Of a stretch of DNA of 64,000 bases, positions 23,211 to 31,714 are shown in pieces (position 1 is the first letter of the stretch; each line of letters begins with the position of its first letter). The DNA lies in NCBI GenBank assembly GCA_026705605.1, contig JAPPAK010000002.1, positions 1-64,000 on the forward strand, in the 5' to 3' direction. Source of the DNA: Chloroflexota bacterium (lineage in GTDB: Bacteria > Chloroflexota > Dehalococcoidia > Tepidiformales > Tepidiformaceae). The notes below the pieces were generated by a model. It was not told the DNA's origin. It saw only the letters and a program-made list of their open reading frames with translations, and made no database searches. The position numbers and the translations under genes are program-made.

Positions 23211-24365
23211 GTGACCGCACCCGCGCTTCCCGCCAAGCGACTTGAGCGCGTGCGCGCCGCCCTCGACGAGGCCGGTCTCGACGGTCTCTACGTCGCCAGC
23301 CCCGTCGACGACGTCAACCATCGCCACTCCGCCAACCGCCGTTACCTCAGCGGCTTCACCGGCTCGACCGGGTACGCGGCCGTCTCCCCGACGCAGGCCA
23401 TGCTCGCCGTCGACGCGCGCTACACCGACCAGGCCCGGCGCGAGGCCGAGCCCCGCGGTTTCACGGTGTTCGATACGAAGGGACCGCAGTCGGCATGGCT
23501 CCCCGAATTCGTCGCGGCCGCCGGCCTCTCTGGCAAGCGCGTCGGCCTCTCCCGTTCCGACCTCAGCTACGGCGACTTCCTCACGCTGCAGGAAGCGCTC
23601 GCGCCCATGCCCGAGGCCGACCGCCCCGACCTCGTGCCCGCCCCGCCCATCATCGAGCGCCTCCGCTCACGCAAGGACGCCGAGGAGATCGCCCTCCTCG
23701 AAGAAGCCATCGCGATCGCCCAGCGCGCCTTCCTCGACGTTACGGCCACCCTTGAGCCCGGCATCACCGAGCTTCGCTTTGCCGCTGCCCTCGACGCAGC
23801 CGTGAAGGAGCACGGCGCCCGCGGCCTCTCCTTCGAACCCATCGTCGCCGGCGGCGAACGCGCCGCCATGCCCCACGCCGACCTCTCCGACCGTCCCCTC
23901 GGCCCGGCCGAGCCCATCATCGTGGACTGGGGCGCCGAGCTCTCCGGCTACTGCAGCGACCTCTCCCGCACCTTCTGGCTCGGCGCCGAACCGGAGCGCT
24001 TCCGCGAGGTGTACGAGGTTGTGCGCGAGGCCCAGCAGACCGCCATCGAGCGCGTGGAATCCGGCATGACCGGCGCCGACGCCCACGCCCTCGCCGCCTC
24101 CGTCATCGAGGAGCACGGCTACGGCGACGCCTTCACCCACGGCCTTGGCCACGGCGTCGGCCTCGACGTCCACGACTACCCGCCCTACCTCGGCCCCACC
24201 TCCACCGATGTGCTAGAAGACGGCATGGTCTTCACCATCGAGCCCGGCATCTACCTGCCTGGCTGGGGTGGTGTCCGCATCGAAGATATCGTGACCCTCG
24301 AAGGCGGCCGCGCCCGCCAGCTCAGCACCCTCGACTCAACCCTTCCTGCAGGAGCCCGCACTTGA
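23211..24365 (+). CDS. Xaa-Pro peptidase (M24 family)
   Basis: 384 aa, GTG start. It has an N-terminal creatinase-like domain (about 1-130) and a pita-bread M24 domain. Metal ligands: two Asp in IVDWGAELSGYCSDLSRTF, His in THGLGHGVGLDVHDYP, Glu in FTIEPGIYLP, and Glu in VRIEDIV. It removes N-terminal residues before proline, or cleaves Xaa-Pro dipeptides. Placement before efp is a frequent bacterial arrangement. It overlaps efp by 4 nt. Confidence 0.94.
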   Translation: MTAPALPAKRLERVRAALDEAGLDGLYVASPVDDVNHRHSANRRYLSGFTGSTGYAAVSPTQAMLAVDARYTDQARREAEPRGFTVFDTKGPQSAWLPEFVAAAGLSGKRVGLSRSDLSYGDFLTLQEALAPMPEADRPDLVPAPPIIERLRSRKDAEEIALLEEAIAIAQRAFLDVTATLEPGITELRFAAALDAAVKEHGARGLSFEPIVAGGERAAMPHADLSDRPLGPAEPIIVDWGAELSGYCSDLSRTFWLGAEPERFREVYEVVREAQQTAIERVESGMTGADAHALAASVIEEHGYGDAFTHGLGHGVGLDVHDYPPYLGPTSTDVLEDGMVFTIEPGIYLPGWGGVRIEDIVTLEGGRARQLSTLDSTLPAGART

Positions 24366-24928
24366 GCCAGATTTCCACCTCCGAGTTCCGCCGCGGCGTC
24401 ACTATCGAGATGAACGACAAGCTCTATGCCGTCCTCAGCTACGAGCACAACAAGACGGCCCGTGGCTCTGCCCAGGTCCGCATGAAACTTCGCGATGTCC
24501 GCAGCGGCGCCATCATCGAGCACACCGTCCAGGCCGGCACGCGCTTCGACCGCGCCCGCGTCGAGCGCCGCGACATGCAGTACCTCTACGCTGACGAGGA
24601 CTTCTACTACTTCATGAACACCGAGACGTACGACCAGATTCCGGTCGATGTCGCCAAGGTCGGCGATGCCACGAAGTTCCTCAAGGAGAACGACGTCTGC
24701 GAGGTCGCCCTCTACGGGGAGGAGGTTATCGCCGTCGAGCTGCCCGGCTCGGTCGCCCTCACCGTCGCCGCCACCGACCCCGGCCACCGCGGCGACACCG
24801 CCCAGGGCGGCTCCAAGCCCGCCACCCTGGAGACGGGCCTCGTCGTGCAGGTCCCGCTCTTCATCAGCGAGGGCGAAGTCATCCGCGTCAACACCGAGAC
24901 AGGCGAGTACATCGAGCGAGCCAACTAG
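24362..24928 (+). CDS. efp: Elongation factor P
   Basis: 188 aa, TTG start in the preceding stop (TTGA). EF-P relieves ribosomes stalled at polyproline. Three OB-like domains end in the family signature GGSKPATLETG and VNTETGEYIERAN. The tip of the domain I loop reads HNKTARGSAQ, so residue 34 is Arg where lysine-modified EF-Ps have PGKG. The Thermus factor also has Arg there. No epmA/epmB or earP gene is nearby. Many Pro-rich proteins in this genome make the factor relevant. Confidence 0.96.
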   Translation: MSQISTSEFRRGVTIEMNDKLYAVLSYEHNKTARGSAQVRMKLRDVRSGAIIEHTVQAGTRFDRARVERRDMQYLYADEDFYYFMNTETYDQIPVDVAKVGDATKFLKENDVCEVALYGEEVIAVELPGSVALTVAATDPGHRGDTAQGGSKPATLETGLVVQVPLFISEGEVIRVNTETGEYIERAN

Positions 24929-26106
24929 TGGACCCACTCCGCGTCTCCCAGCTCGTCTACCTCCTCAAGGACATGCTTGAGGGCAGCGAGTTGCTCTCCG
25001 ACCTCTGGGTCGTGGGCGAAGTCGCGGACGCCACCCGCTCCCGTCTCGGCCACCGCTACTTCTCCCTGCGCGACGGCGACGGCGCCATCCGCGCCGTCCT
25101 CTTCCGCGACGACATGCCCGGCGCCGAAGTGCCTGCCGGCGAGCGGGTCCTTGCCCACGGCCGGGTCACCCTCTACCCGCAGCGGGGCGAGCTCCAGTTC
25201 GTCTGCGATTTCTTCCGGCCCGAAGGCGTCGGTATCGAGGCCGCCCGCCTCGAGCGGCTGCGCGAACGGCTGGAGGAGGAAGGCCTCTTCGAGCCTTCCC
25301 GCAAGCGCGCCCTCCCCGCCTACCCCCGCCGCATCGGCGTCGTCACCTCCCCCACCGGCGCCGCCATCCAGGACGTCCGCGACGTCCTCGCCCGCCGCTG
25401 GCCCCTCGCCGAGCTCGTCGTCTCCCCTGCTCTCGTCCAGGGTGACCAGGCCCCCGCCAGCATCGTCGCCGCCCTGCGAACTCTCGCAGGCGACGATGCG
25501 CTCGACCTCGCCCTCGTCGTCCGCGGCGGAGGCGCCTCCGCCGACCTCTCCGCGTTCAACGACGAGAGCGTCGTGCGCGCCGTCTTCGGCTTCCCCGTCC
25601 CCGTCGTGACCGGCATCGGCCACGAGACCGACACCTCCCTCGCCGACTTCGCCGCCGACCTCCGCGCCCCCACCCCCAGCGCCGCCGCCGCCCGCGCCAC
25701 CCCCGACGCCGTCGAGGTCGCCGCCCGCTTCGAATCGATCGAGCGCGCCATGGCCCTCGCTGCCCGTGGCCGCATCGAGGCCGCCGGCGCCCGCCTCTCG
25801 AACCTGACCGCGAGCCTGCGCCACGCCGCCCCCAGCCCCGCCCGCGCCGCCGAGTGTGTCGAGTCGCTGGGCGCCCGCATGGGAGGCATCCTCACCGCCC
25901 GCCTGACCGCCGAACGCGCCAACCTCGACCGCACCGGCGCCCAGATCGCCGCCCTCAACCCCGCCACCACCCTCGCCCGCGGCTACGCCATCGTCGAACG
26001 CCTCGGGCGCCGCCGTCGTGTCGTCCGCCGCGTGAAGGACGTGAAGGCCGGCAACCGGGTCGCCGTCTCCGTTGGCGACGGTGCCTTCTGGGCGGAGGTC
26101 AACTGA
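24928..26106 (+). CDS. xseA: Exodeoxyribonuclease VII large subunit
   Basis: 392 aa, GTG start overlapping the efp stop (TAGTG). An N-terminal OB-fold binds ssDNA (about 1-100). The catalytic region has IGVVTSPTGAAIQDV, VVRGGGASADLSAFND, and PVVTGIGHETDTSLADFAAD. A coiled-coil-like helical part follows, and a C-terminal LARGYAIV segment. With XseB it degrades ssDNA from both ends. It overlaps xseB by 1 nt. Confidence 0.96.
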   Translation: MDPLRVSQLVYLLKDMLEGSELLSDLWVVGEVADATRSRLGHRYFSLRDGDGAIRAVLFRDDMPGAEVPAGERVLAHGRVTLYPQRGELQFVCDFFRPEGVGIEAARLERLRERLEEEGLFEPSRKRALPAYPRRIGVVTSPTGAAIQDVRDVLARRWPLAELVVSPALVQGDQAPASIVAALRTLAGDDALDLALVVRGGGASADLSAFNDESVVRAVFGFPVPVVTGIGHETDTSLADFAADLRAPTPSAAAARATPDAVEVAARFESIERAMALAARGRIEAAGARLSNLTASLRHAAPSPARAAECVESLGARMGGILTARLTAERANLDRTGAQIAALNPATTLARGYAIVERLGRRRRVVRRVKDVKAGNRVAVSVGDGAFWAEVN

Positions 26107-26363
26107 TGGCAGAGCAGCCCTTCGAAGAGCTCGTCGCCCGGCTGGAGGAGCACGCTCGCAAGCTTGAGGAGGGGAACATCCCCCTCGAAGAGGCCATGAC
26201 CACCTACGAGGAGGGCGCCGCCCTCGTGCAGCAGCTCCGCAAGCTCCTCGACGATGCCGAGCTCCGCGTCCAGCGCCTCCAGGGCGACCTCGAGGAGGGC
26301 GCGAACTTCCGCGAGGACGTCGAGCCCTACGACGAGTCCGCCGCCACCGATGACACCGGCTGA
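26106..26363 (+). CDS. xseB: Exodeoxyribonuclease VII small subunit
   Basis: 85 aa. Signature FEELVARLEEHARKLEEG-type start and the following IPLEEAMTTYEEGAALVQQ match the helical hairpin that wraps XseA. The acidic C-terminal tail is longer than in short homologues. The ATG overlaps the xseA stop (TGATG), which fits fixed stoichiometry. It overlaps the next gene by 14 nt. Confidence 0.95.
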   Translation: MAEQPFEELVARLEEHARKLEEGNIPLEEAMTTYEEGAALVQQLRKLLDDAELRVQRLQGDLEEGANFREDVEPYDESAATDDTG

Positions 26364-27129
26364 GCCCCTGCGCATCGCCTGGCTCACCACCGGGCGCGGG
26401 CCCGGTTCCTACGGCGCCCTCGAAGCCCTCCTTGCGGCCATCGACGACGGCCTCCCCGTCGATCTCGCCGTCGCCTTCGTCAACCGCGAGCGCGGCGAGT
26501 TCGAGCCCACAGATCGCCTCCTCGATCTCCTCGAGGGCCGGGGCGTATCCGTCGAGACCCTTTCCTCCGTCCGCTTCCGCCGGGCCCGGGGCGGCTCCCG
26601 CTCCCGCCCCGGCGAGCCCCTGCCCGCCTGGCGCCAGGCTTTCGACGAGGCCGCCGCCGAACGCCTGTCCGGCCACTCCTTCGACCTCGCCGTCATGTTC
26701 GGCTACATGCTCATCGCGACCGAACCCCTCTACGACCGCTTCCCCATCATCAACGACCATCCCGCCCTCCCGGACGGCCCCACGGGTACGTACCAGGAGG
26801 TCATCGCCCGGCTCATCGCCAGCGGCGCAACCGAGTCCGGCTGCATGTACCACCTCGTCACCGGCGACCTCGACCGCGGCCCCGTCCTCAGCTACTGCCG
26901 CTTCCCCATCCCCGCCGACCCATCCGCCCACGTTCCCCCCGACGCCACCCGCGCCGCCATCGAGGCCCTCCCCCTCTACGACGAGATTCGCGCCCGCGGT
27001 GTCGCCCGCGAACGCCCCTTCCTGACCGAGACGCTGCGCGCCCTCCATGAGCGCCGCCTGACCGTGCCCGCGGCCCAGCCCCTCGACCTCTCCGCCGAGG
27101 TCGAAGCGGCCCTCGCCCGGGGCGTATAG
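26350..27129 (+). CDS. Formyltransferase-fold protein (PurN/Fmt-like)
   Basis: 259 aa from the ATG at 26350, inside the xseB 3' end. The N-terminal part is Rossmann-like (LRIAWLTTGRGPGSYGALEAL). The central core has PIINDHPALPDGPTGTYQEV and GCMYHLVTGDLDRGPVLS, which line up with the Asn, His and Asp of N10-formyltetrahydrofolate transferases. The spacing and loop differ from true GAR or Met-tRNA formyltransferases. The acceptor is unknown. It may act on a sugar nucleotide or other amine. Confidence 0.7.
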   Translation: MTPAEPLRIAWLTTGRGPGSYGALEALLAAIDDGLPVDLAVAFVNRERGEFEPTDRLLDLLEGRGVSVETLSSVRFRRARGGSRSRPGEPLPAWRQAFDEAAAERLSGHSFDLAVMFGYMLIATEPLYDRFPIINDHPALPDGPTGTYQEVIARLIASGATESGCMYHLVTGDLDRGPVLSYCRFPIPADPSAHVPPDATRAAIEALPLYDEIRARGVARERPFLTETLRALHERRLTVPAAQPLDLSAEVEAALARGV

Positions 27130-27130
27130 T
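27125..27130 (+). promoter_or_regulatory. -10 hexamer TATAGT for a leaderless zinc-ribbon mRNA
   Basis: TATAGT overlaps the stop codon of the formyltransferase-fold gene and ends 8 nt before the ATG at 27139. No ribosome-binding site lies between. Confidence 0.5.
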
Positions 27131-27138
27131 CCCGCTCC

Positions 27139-27495
27139 ATGGTCGACCCGGCGCCGGAGTTGCTTCTCTGTCCCGAATGCGCCGAACCGTACGACGCCAC
27201 TGATAACTACTGCCGCCAGTGCGGGATGTTCCTCCGCGACCATCGCCTGCCCGTCGCACGCCCCACCGTCGCGCTCGAACCGCGCCGTCCCGCGCTTCCC
27301 ACGCCGGTCCGGCGCGCCGCCACGGCCATCGCCATCGGCACGGCCCTCAAGATCACGGCGAACATCGTCGGCAAGATGCTCGCCCAGCGCGCCGCCAGCA
27401 AGGCTCCGGCCCGCGCCGTCGCCCGCCGCCCGCGTGAGAGCACCGTCGTCAGCGAGTCCCTCTTCGTCCGCCGCACCTGGATCCAGCGCGACTAG
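27139..27495 (+). CDS. Small zinc-ribbon protein with hydrophobic segment
   Basis: 118 aa. Two CxxC knuckles (C11/C14 and C25/C28, CPEC and CRQC) form a zinc ribbon. A moderately hydrophobic helix follows (about 61-82, AATAIAIGTALKITANIVGKML), then a basic tail. The protein could be a membrane-tethered zinc ribbon. No function can be assigned. The next gene's GTG lies 26 nt further on. Confidence 0.65.
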   Translation: MVDPAPELLLCPECAEPYDATDNYCRQCGMFLRDHRLPVARPTVALEPRRPALPTPVRRAATAIAIGTALKITANIVGKMLAQRAASKAPARAVARRPRESTVVSESLFVRRTWIQRD

Positions 27496-27520
27496 CGTCG
27501 CAGGCGCTGCGACGAACCCT

Positions 27521-27895
27521 GTGCGCGTCCGCAACCCCATGGTCATTCACTACGTGCGCGACATGGAACGCGCCTGTGCCTTCTACGGAGACACCCTCGG
27601 GCTCCCTGAGGAGCCCACGCCCGGCTCCGCCTCGCCCGGCTGGAACACCTTCCGCTGCGATGCGCTCATCGTCGCCCTCCACATCCTCCCCCCGGGCGAC
27701 TCCGCTGAGGGGCCGCTCCCCCACGCCGGCCTCAACCTGCAGGTCGATGACCTCGACGCCGCTATCGCCGAGGTGCGTGCCGCCGGCGGAACCGTGCGCG
27801 CCGTGCAGGAGGCAGGCGGCGGCGTCCCCGTGCGCGTTGCTGAGGTCGCCGACCCCGACGGCAACGGCTTCGAGTTGCGCCAGCACGTCGGCTAA
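27521..27895 (+). CDS. VOC-superfamily (glyoxalase-like) protein
   Basis: 124 aa from the GTG at 27521 (an ATG at 27539 is also possible). A single betaalphabetabetabeta VOC unit pair: MVIHYVRDMERACAFYGDTLGL at the start, HAGLNLQVDDLDAAIAEV in the middle, and ADPDGNGFELRQH at the end with a metal-type Glu. Such proteins are metal-dependent lyases, dioxygenases or resistance binders. The substrate cannot be inferred. Confidence 0.8.
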   Translation: MRVRNPMVIHYVRDMERACAFYGDTLGLPEEPTPGSASPGWNTFRCDALIVALHILPPGDSAEGPLPHAGLNLQVDDLDAAIAEVRAAGGTVRAVQEAGGGVPVRVAEVADPDGNGFELRQHVG

Positions 27896-27949
27896 CGCAG
27901 CAAACATCGACGTGTCGTACGCTTCGCTCCGCTAGAGGAGAACCACCCC

Positions 27950-28795
27950 ATGTTCGCAACCATCGGCCACACCTTCGACCTGATGAAGATGAGTTGGCGC
28001 GTCCTCATGCTCGACCGCGAGCTCATCCTCTTCCCCGTCATGTCCGTGCTGGCGCTCGCTGCGGTGGCTGCTGCCGTCTTCGCGGGCGGTCTGGCGAGCG
28101 GCGCCTTCGGCCTGGCCGAGGAGGGTGGAGAGGCTTCGTCCGGCGACCTTGCGCTGGGCATCTTGCTCACATTCGTCTCCATCGCCATCGTGATCTTCTT
28201 CAACGCGGCGCTCGTGGCGGCCGCCATGGAGCGGCTGCGCGGCGGCGATCCCAACGTTACCTCGGGCCTGAAGGCCGCCTCCGCCCGCATTCCCCAGATC
28301 CTCGCCTGGGCCGTCGTTGTGACCGTCGTCCAACTCATCCTCCGCGCCCTCCGCCGCCGGGGCGGTATCGCGGGTCAGATCGCGGCCATGTTCGGCGAGG
28401 CAGCCTGGGAACTCGCGTCCTTCTTCGCCGTGCCCTTCATCGTCGAAGAGGGCGTCGGACCGTTCGAGGCGCTGCGGCGCTCCGCCTCCCTCCTGCGGCA
28501 GACCTGGGGACAACAGATCACCGCGGGATTCGGGTTCTTGCTTATCTACCTTGGCGTCATCATCATTGCCGTCCTCCCCGCCCTTGTCCTGGCGGCGATC
28601 CACCCTTTGCTCGGCATCGCGATCGGAATTCCTCTGATTGGCCTCGCTTGGGGAACGGTCTCTGCACTCGAGGGCATCTTCAAGGCCGCCCTCTACGACT
28701 ACGCCACTGGCAGGGAACCCCACGGCTTCGACCAGGCGTCCCTCCGGAACGCCTACCACCCCCAGGCCAGCGGCGGCATGCGGGGCATCGTCTGA
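27950..28795 (+). CDS. Multi-pass membrane protein, DUF6159-like
   Basis: 281 aa with a good ribosome-binding site (AGAGGAG, 9 nt before the ATG). About six membrane segments are seen (around 27-50, 68-92, 118-132, 160-175, 188-212, 215-240). The N-terminus TIGHTFDLMKMSWRVLMLD and the RSASLLRQTWGQQ loop resemble DUF6159-type proteins from memory. The role is unknown. It is followed 8 nt later by a GNAT-like gene. Confidence 0.75.
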   Translation: MFATIGHTFDLMKMSWRVLMLDRELILFPVMSVLALAAVAAAVFAGGLASGAFGLAEEGGEASSGDLALGILLTFVSIAIVIFFNAALVAAAMERLRGGDPNVTSGLKAASARIPQILAWAVVVTVVQLILRALRRRGGIAGQIAAMFGEAAWELASFFAVPFIVEEGVGPFEALRRSASLLRQTWGQQITAGFGFLLIYLGVIIIAVLPALVLAAIHPLLGIAIGIPLIGLAWGTVSALEGIFKAALYDYATGREPHGFDQASLRNAYHPQASGGMRGIV

Positions 28796-28803
28796 GCGGC
28801 GGA

Positions 28804-29808
28804 ATGCCCTTCGAGCCACGAACGTTTCGGTGGGGCCGTCAGATCCTCACCCTGCGCCCCGCCACCCCCGGTGACGTCCCCGGGCTCGTTGCCCTGCATC
28901 GCGGGGTGGGAGGTCCTCCACTCTCGCCCGACGCCTCCCCCGTCGAGTGGTTCGGCACCGGTGGCGCCTGGATGCACGAGCACTTCTGCATCCGCCACAT
29001 CCAGGTCTATCGCGATCTGGGTTGGGATTGCTGGGTCGTCGAACGCGACGGCGCCGACATCGTAGGCAGCGTCGAGGTCCTGTACGCCACCGAGCCCGAG
29101 CCCTTCGGCCGTTACGCCCACCTCGAGATCCTCGAGCTCGCTGCCGACGTCAACGATGCCGAGGTCGAGGAGTGGATCCTTGAGGAATGCGAGTCCCGCG
29201 CCCGCGCTCGCGGCTTCGACCGGTTCTGGTGCCGCCCCGTCGGCTCCGGCGGCAGCCCTGAAGTGCTCGCAGGGCGCGGCTACACCGAGCACCTGCGCCA
29301 GTCCTGGCTCAGGTGCGTCGATCTGGACCGCATCGAGCCTCCCCCCTTCGATGCCCACCCCCTCACAGGCGACTACGAGACCGAAGCCTCGCACCTCCGC
29401 GCGATCGACCACCGCGAGTCCGCCGCCTACCGCTGGCGCTACCTCTGGCGTCCCGTGCTCACCCCCGAAGCCTCCGACTTTCCAACCGACGTGTCGTTCT
29501 CGGGACGCAGCATCATCCTCCCCGGGCGACCGCCCGCCACCGTGCTGGTCAACGTCTGGAACTGGCGCGACCCGACCGAGGCATGGGCCGACCTCTACGT
29601 CGCCCCTGCCCTCGCCACCGACAGCGACTACGTCGCCGACCTGGGCGCTGTTGCCGCCAGCGAAGCCGCCTCGATGGGCGCGACCTCGCTCGAGGTCGTC
29701 GTCCCGGAGACCCTGGCCGAACCCGTGGGGGTGCGCTTCGATGCAACCACCGTGCCCCTCGAACGCGGCGACCCCTGGCTGCTGAGGGAACTGGCAGCCA
29801 CGCCGTAG
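28804..29808 (+). CDS. GNAT-fold acetyltransferase-like protein (two modules)
   Basis: 334 aa. The N-terminal half reads as a GNAT module: LTLRPATPGDVPGLVALHR at the start, VVERDGADIVGSVEVLYA as beta4, and a long acidic helix before GFDRFWCRPVG. The C-terminal half (about 200-334) looks like a second, weaker GNAT-type unit. The acetyl-CoA P-loop (R/QxxGxG/A) is not obvious in either half, so it may not be catalytic. The much longer in-frame upstream sequence overlaps the membrane protein and is not used. Confidence 0.6.
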   Translation: MPFEPRTFRWGRQILTLRPATPGDVPGLVALHRGVGGPPLSPDASPVEWFGTGGAWMHEHFCIRHIQVYRDLGWDCWVVERDGADIVGSVEVLYATEPEPFGRYAHLEILELAADVNDAEVEEWILEECESRARARGFDRFWCRPVGSGGSPEVLAGRGYTEHLRQSWLRCVDLDRIEPPPFDAHPLTGDYETEASHLRAIDHRESAAYRWRYLWRPVLTPEASDFPTDVSFSGRSIILPGRPPATVLVNVWNWRDPTEAWADLYVAPALATDSDYVADLGAVAASEAASMGATSLEVVVPETLAEPVGVRFDATTVPLERGDPWLLRELAATP

Positions 29809-29863
29809 CGCCCCCGCGCCCCTGCCCCTAGGATGGCGCCACCCTCAACCCGGAGCCGTGTTC

Positions 29864-30574
29864 ATGCAGCCCCTCAACGATGAGCAACTCGCCGCCCTGC
29901 GCGCCTGGCCCTCCCCTGCCATCTCCAACGCCATCGAGACCTTCCAGGTCCGCGCCCGCAACTACGGCGCCATGACCCCCGACATCCGCTGCCACTTCCC
30001 CGAGATGGAGCCGGTCGTTGGCTACGCCGTCACCTGCAAGATTCGCGCCAGCGTGCCCCCCGATCAGGACCCCGAGGTTCGCGTCGAGCGGGGCGACTGG
30101 TACGACCACATCGAGTCCATTCCCACGCCCCGCATCGTCGTCATCGAAGACCTCGACGACCCCCCGATCGGCTCCTTCTGGGGCGAGGTCAACGCCAACA
30201 TCCACCGCGCCTTCGGTTGCGTCGGCGTCGTCACCAGCGGCGGCGTGCGCGACATGGAAGAGGTCCGCGAGCTCGGCTTCCAGTTCCTCGCGAAGGAAGT
30301 CCTCGTCTCCCACGCCTACGTCCACCAGGTCGAGGTGGGTGGACCCGTCACCGTGGGCGGCGTCACCGTCAATCCCGGCGACCTCCTCCACGCCGACCTC
30401 CACGGCTGCATCTCCATTCCCCACGACATCGCCGCCGACGTCCCCGCCGCCGCCCAGATGGTCGAGGACCGCGAGCGCATCATCATCGACTACGCCAAGT
30501 CCGCCGAGTTCACCCGCGAGGGCCTGATGGAGCGCTTCCGCGGCGGCTTCACCCGCCCCCGCGAGGAGCCATAG
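29864..30574 (+). CDS. RraA-family aldolase/lyase-like protein
   Basis: 236 aa from the ATG at 29864; GGAG lies 8 nt before it, while the GTG at 29858 is too close to that site. The fold signature is GCVGVVTSGGVRDMEEV (the Arg-Asp of metal-dependent HMG/CHA aldolases), with AYVHQVEVGGPVTVGGVTVNPGDLLHADLHG. Family members are 4-hydroxy-4-methyl-2-oxoglutarate aldolases or oxaloacetate decarboxylases; a few inhibit RNase E. An aldolase-type role is more likely here. It is convergent with the dehydrogenase gene 6 nt away. Confidence 0.85.
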   Translation: MQPLNDEQLAALRAWPSPAISNAIETFQVRARNYGAMTPDIRCHFPEMEPVVGYAVTCKIRASVPPDQDPEVRVERGDWYDHIESIPTPRIVVIEDLDDPPIGSFWGEVNANIHRAFGCVGVVTSGGVRDMEEVRELGFQFLAKEVLVSHAYVHQVEVGGPVTVGGVTVNPGDLLHADLHGCISIPHDIAADVPAAAQMVEDRERIIIDYAKSAEFTREGLMERFRGGFTRPREEP

Positions 30575-30580
30575 AGCGCT

Positions 30581-31663
30581 CTAGTCAAACATCAGCACCG
30601 AACGAGCGACTTCGCCCGCCTTCATCGCCCGGAAGGCCTCATTCACGTCTTCCAGCCGCATGCGCCGGGTGATCATCTCGTCCAGCTTCAGCCGACCCTG
30701 CATGTAGAAGTCGATGTAGCGCGGCATGTCGACGCGGAACCGGTTCGACCCCATCGAGCTGCCCGTCAACTTCTTCTCGCTCAGCAGCGAACGCCCGTCG
30801 ATCTCGACCTTCTGCCCGACAGGGATCATCCCGATGATCGTCGCCGTGCCGCCGCGGCGCAGTGCTTCGTACGCCTGCTCCGCCGCCACCTTCAGCCCGA
30901 TCGCCTCGAATGCGTAGTCCACGCCGTCGCCGGTCAGGTTGCGGATCGCCTCCACCGGGTCGCCGGAAGAGGCATCGACGACGTGCGTCGCGCCCAGCTC
31001 GCGCGCCTTCGCCAGCTTCGACTCGACCATGTCGACGGCGATGATCATGCGCGCGCCTGCCACCAGCGAGCCCTGCACCGCCGCCAGCCCCACGCCGCCC
31101 ACGCCGAAGACCGCCACCGTCGAACCCGGCTGCACCTTCGCCGTGTTCACCGCCGCCCCGAAGCCCGTCGTGACCCCGCAGCCGATGAGCGCCGCCGCGT
31201 CGAGCGGCATGTCCTTGCGGATCGCCACCACGGCGTTCTCGTGGACCAGCATCTTCTCCGCGTAGCTCGAGAGGTTGGCGAACTGCGCCACCGGCTGGCC
31301 CTGCCAGGTGTACTTGGGCGGCTCGTCCGCGCCGCGCGTCACCGCCTCCTTGTCGCAGGCGTAGGGCTGCCCCGTCATGCACCGCTCGCACATCCCGCAG
31401 AACACCGAGAGGCAGCAGATCACGTGGTCGCCCGGCTGCACGTACGTCACCTGCTCGCCCACGGCCTCGACGATGCCTGCCGCCTCGTGCCCGAGGATTG
31501 CGGGCGAGTCGAACGGGTAGAAGCCGTCCACGAAGTGCAGGTCGCTGTGGCAGACCCCGCTCGCCGCCGTCTTGACGATGACCTCGCGAGGTCCCGGTTC
31601 GTCAATCGCGACTTCCTCGATCGTGAGTGGCTGGTGCGCTCCGTGGAATACCGCGGCCTGCAT
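30581..31663 (-). CDS. Zinc-dependent alcohol dehydrogenase, class III-like
   Basis: 360 aa MDR-family enzyme. Catalytic zinc ligands appear in SGVCHSDLH and GHEAAG; the structural zinc loop has Cys at CCLSVFCGMCERC and YAC. The cofactor loop is FGVGGVGLAA followed by VDMVESK (Asp, so NAD). It is close in style to Zn-ADHs that take alcohols or glutathione/mycothiol adducts; the substrate is not predictable. The gene lies 51 nt downstream of the hydroxyacid dehydrogenase on the same strand. Confidence 0.9.
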   Translation of the reverse strand: MQAAVFHGAHQPLTIEEVAIDEPGPREVIVKTAASGVCHSDLHFVDGFYPFDSPAILGHEAAGIVEAVGEQVTYVQPGDHVICCLSVFCGMCERCMTGQPYACDKEAVTRGADEPPKYTWQGQPVAQFANLSSYAEKMLVHENAVVAIRKDMPLDAAALIGCGVTTGFGAAVNTAKVQPGSTVAVFGVGGVGLAAVQGSLVAGARMIIAVDMVESKLAKARELGATHVVDASSGDPVEAIRNLTGDGVDYAFEAIGLKVAAEQAYEALRRGGTATIIGMIPVGQKVEIDGRSLLSEKKLTGSSMGSNRFRVDMPRYIDFYMQGRLKLDEMITRRMRLEDVNEAFRAMKAGEVARSVLMFD

Positions 31664-31714
31664 GGCGCGCCTCCTTACGGAAAGTGCGCCTACTCTACGC
31701 CGCGCCGCTGCAGA

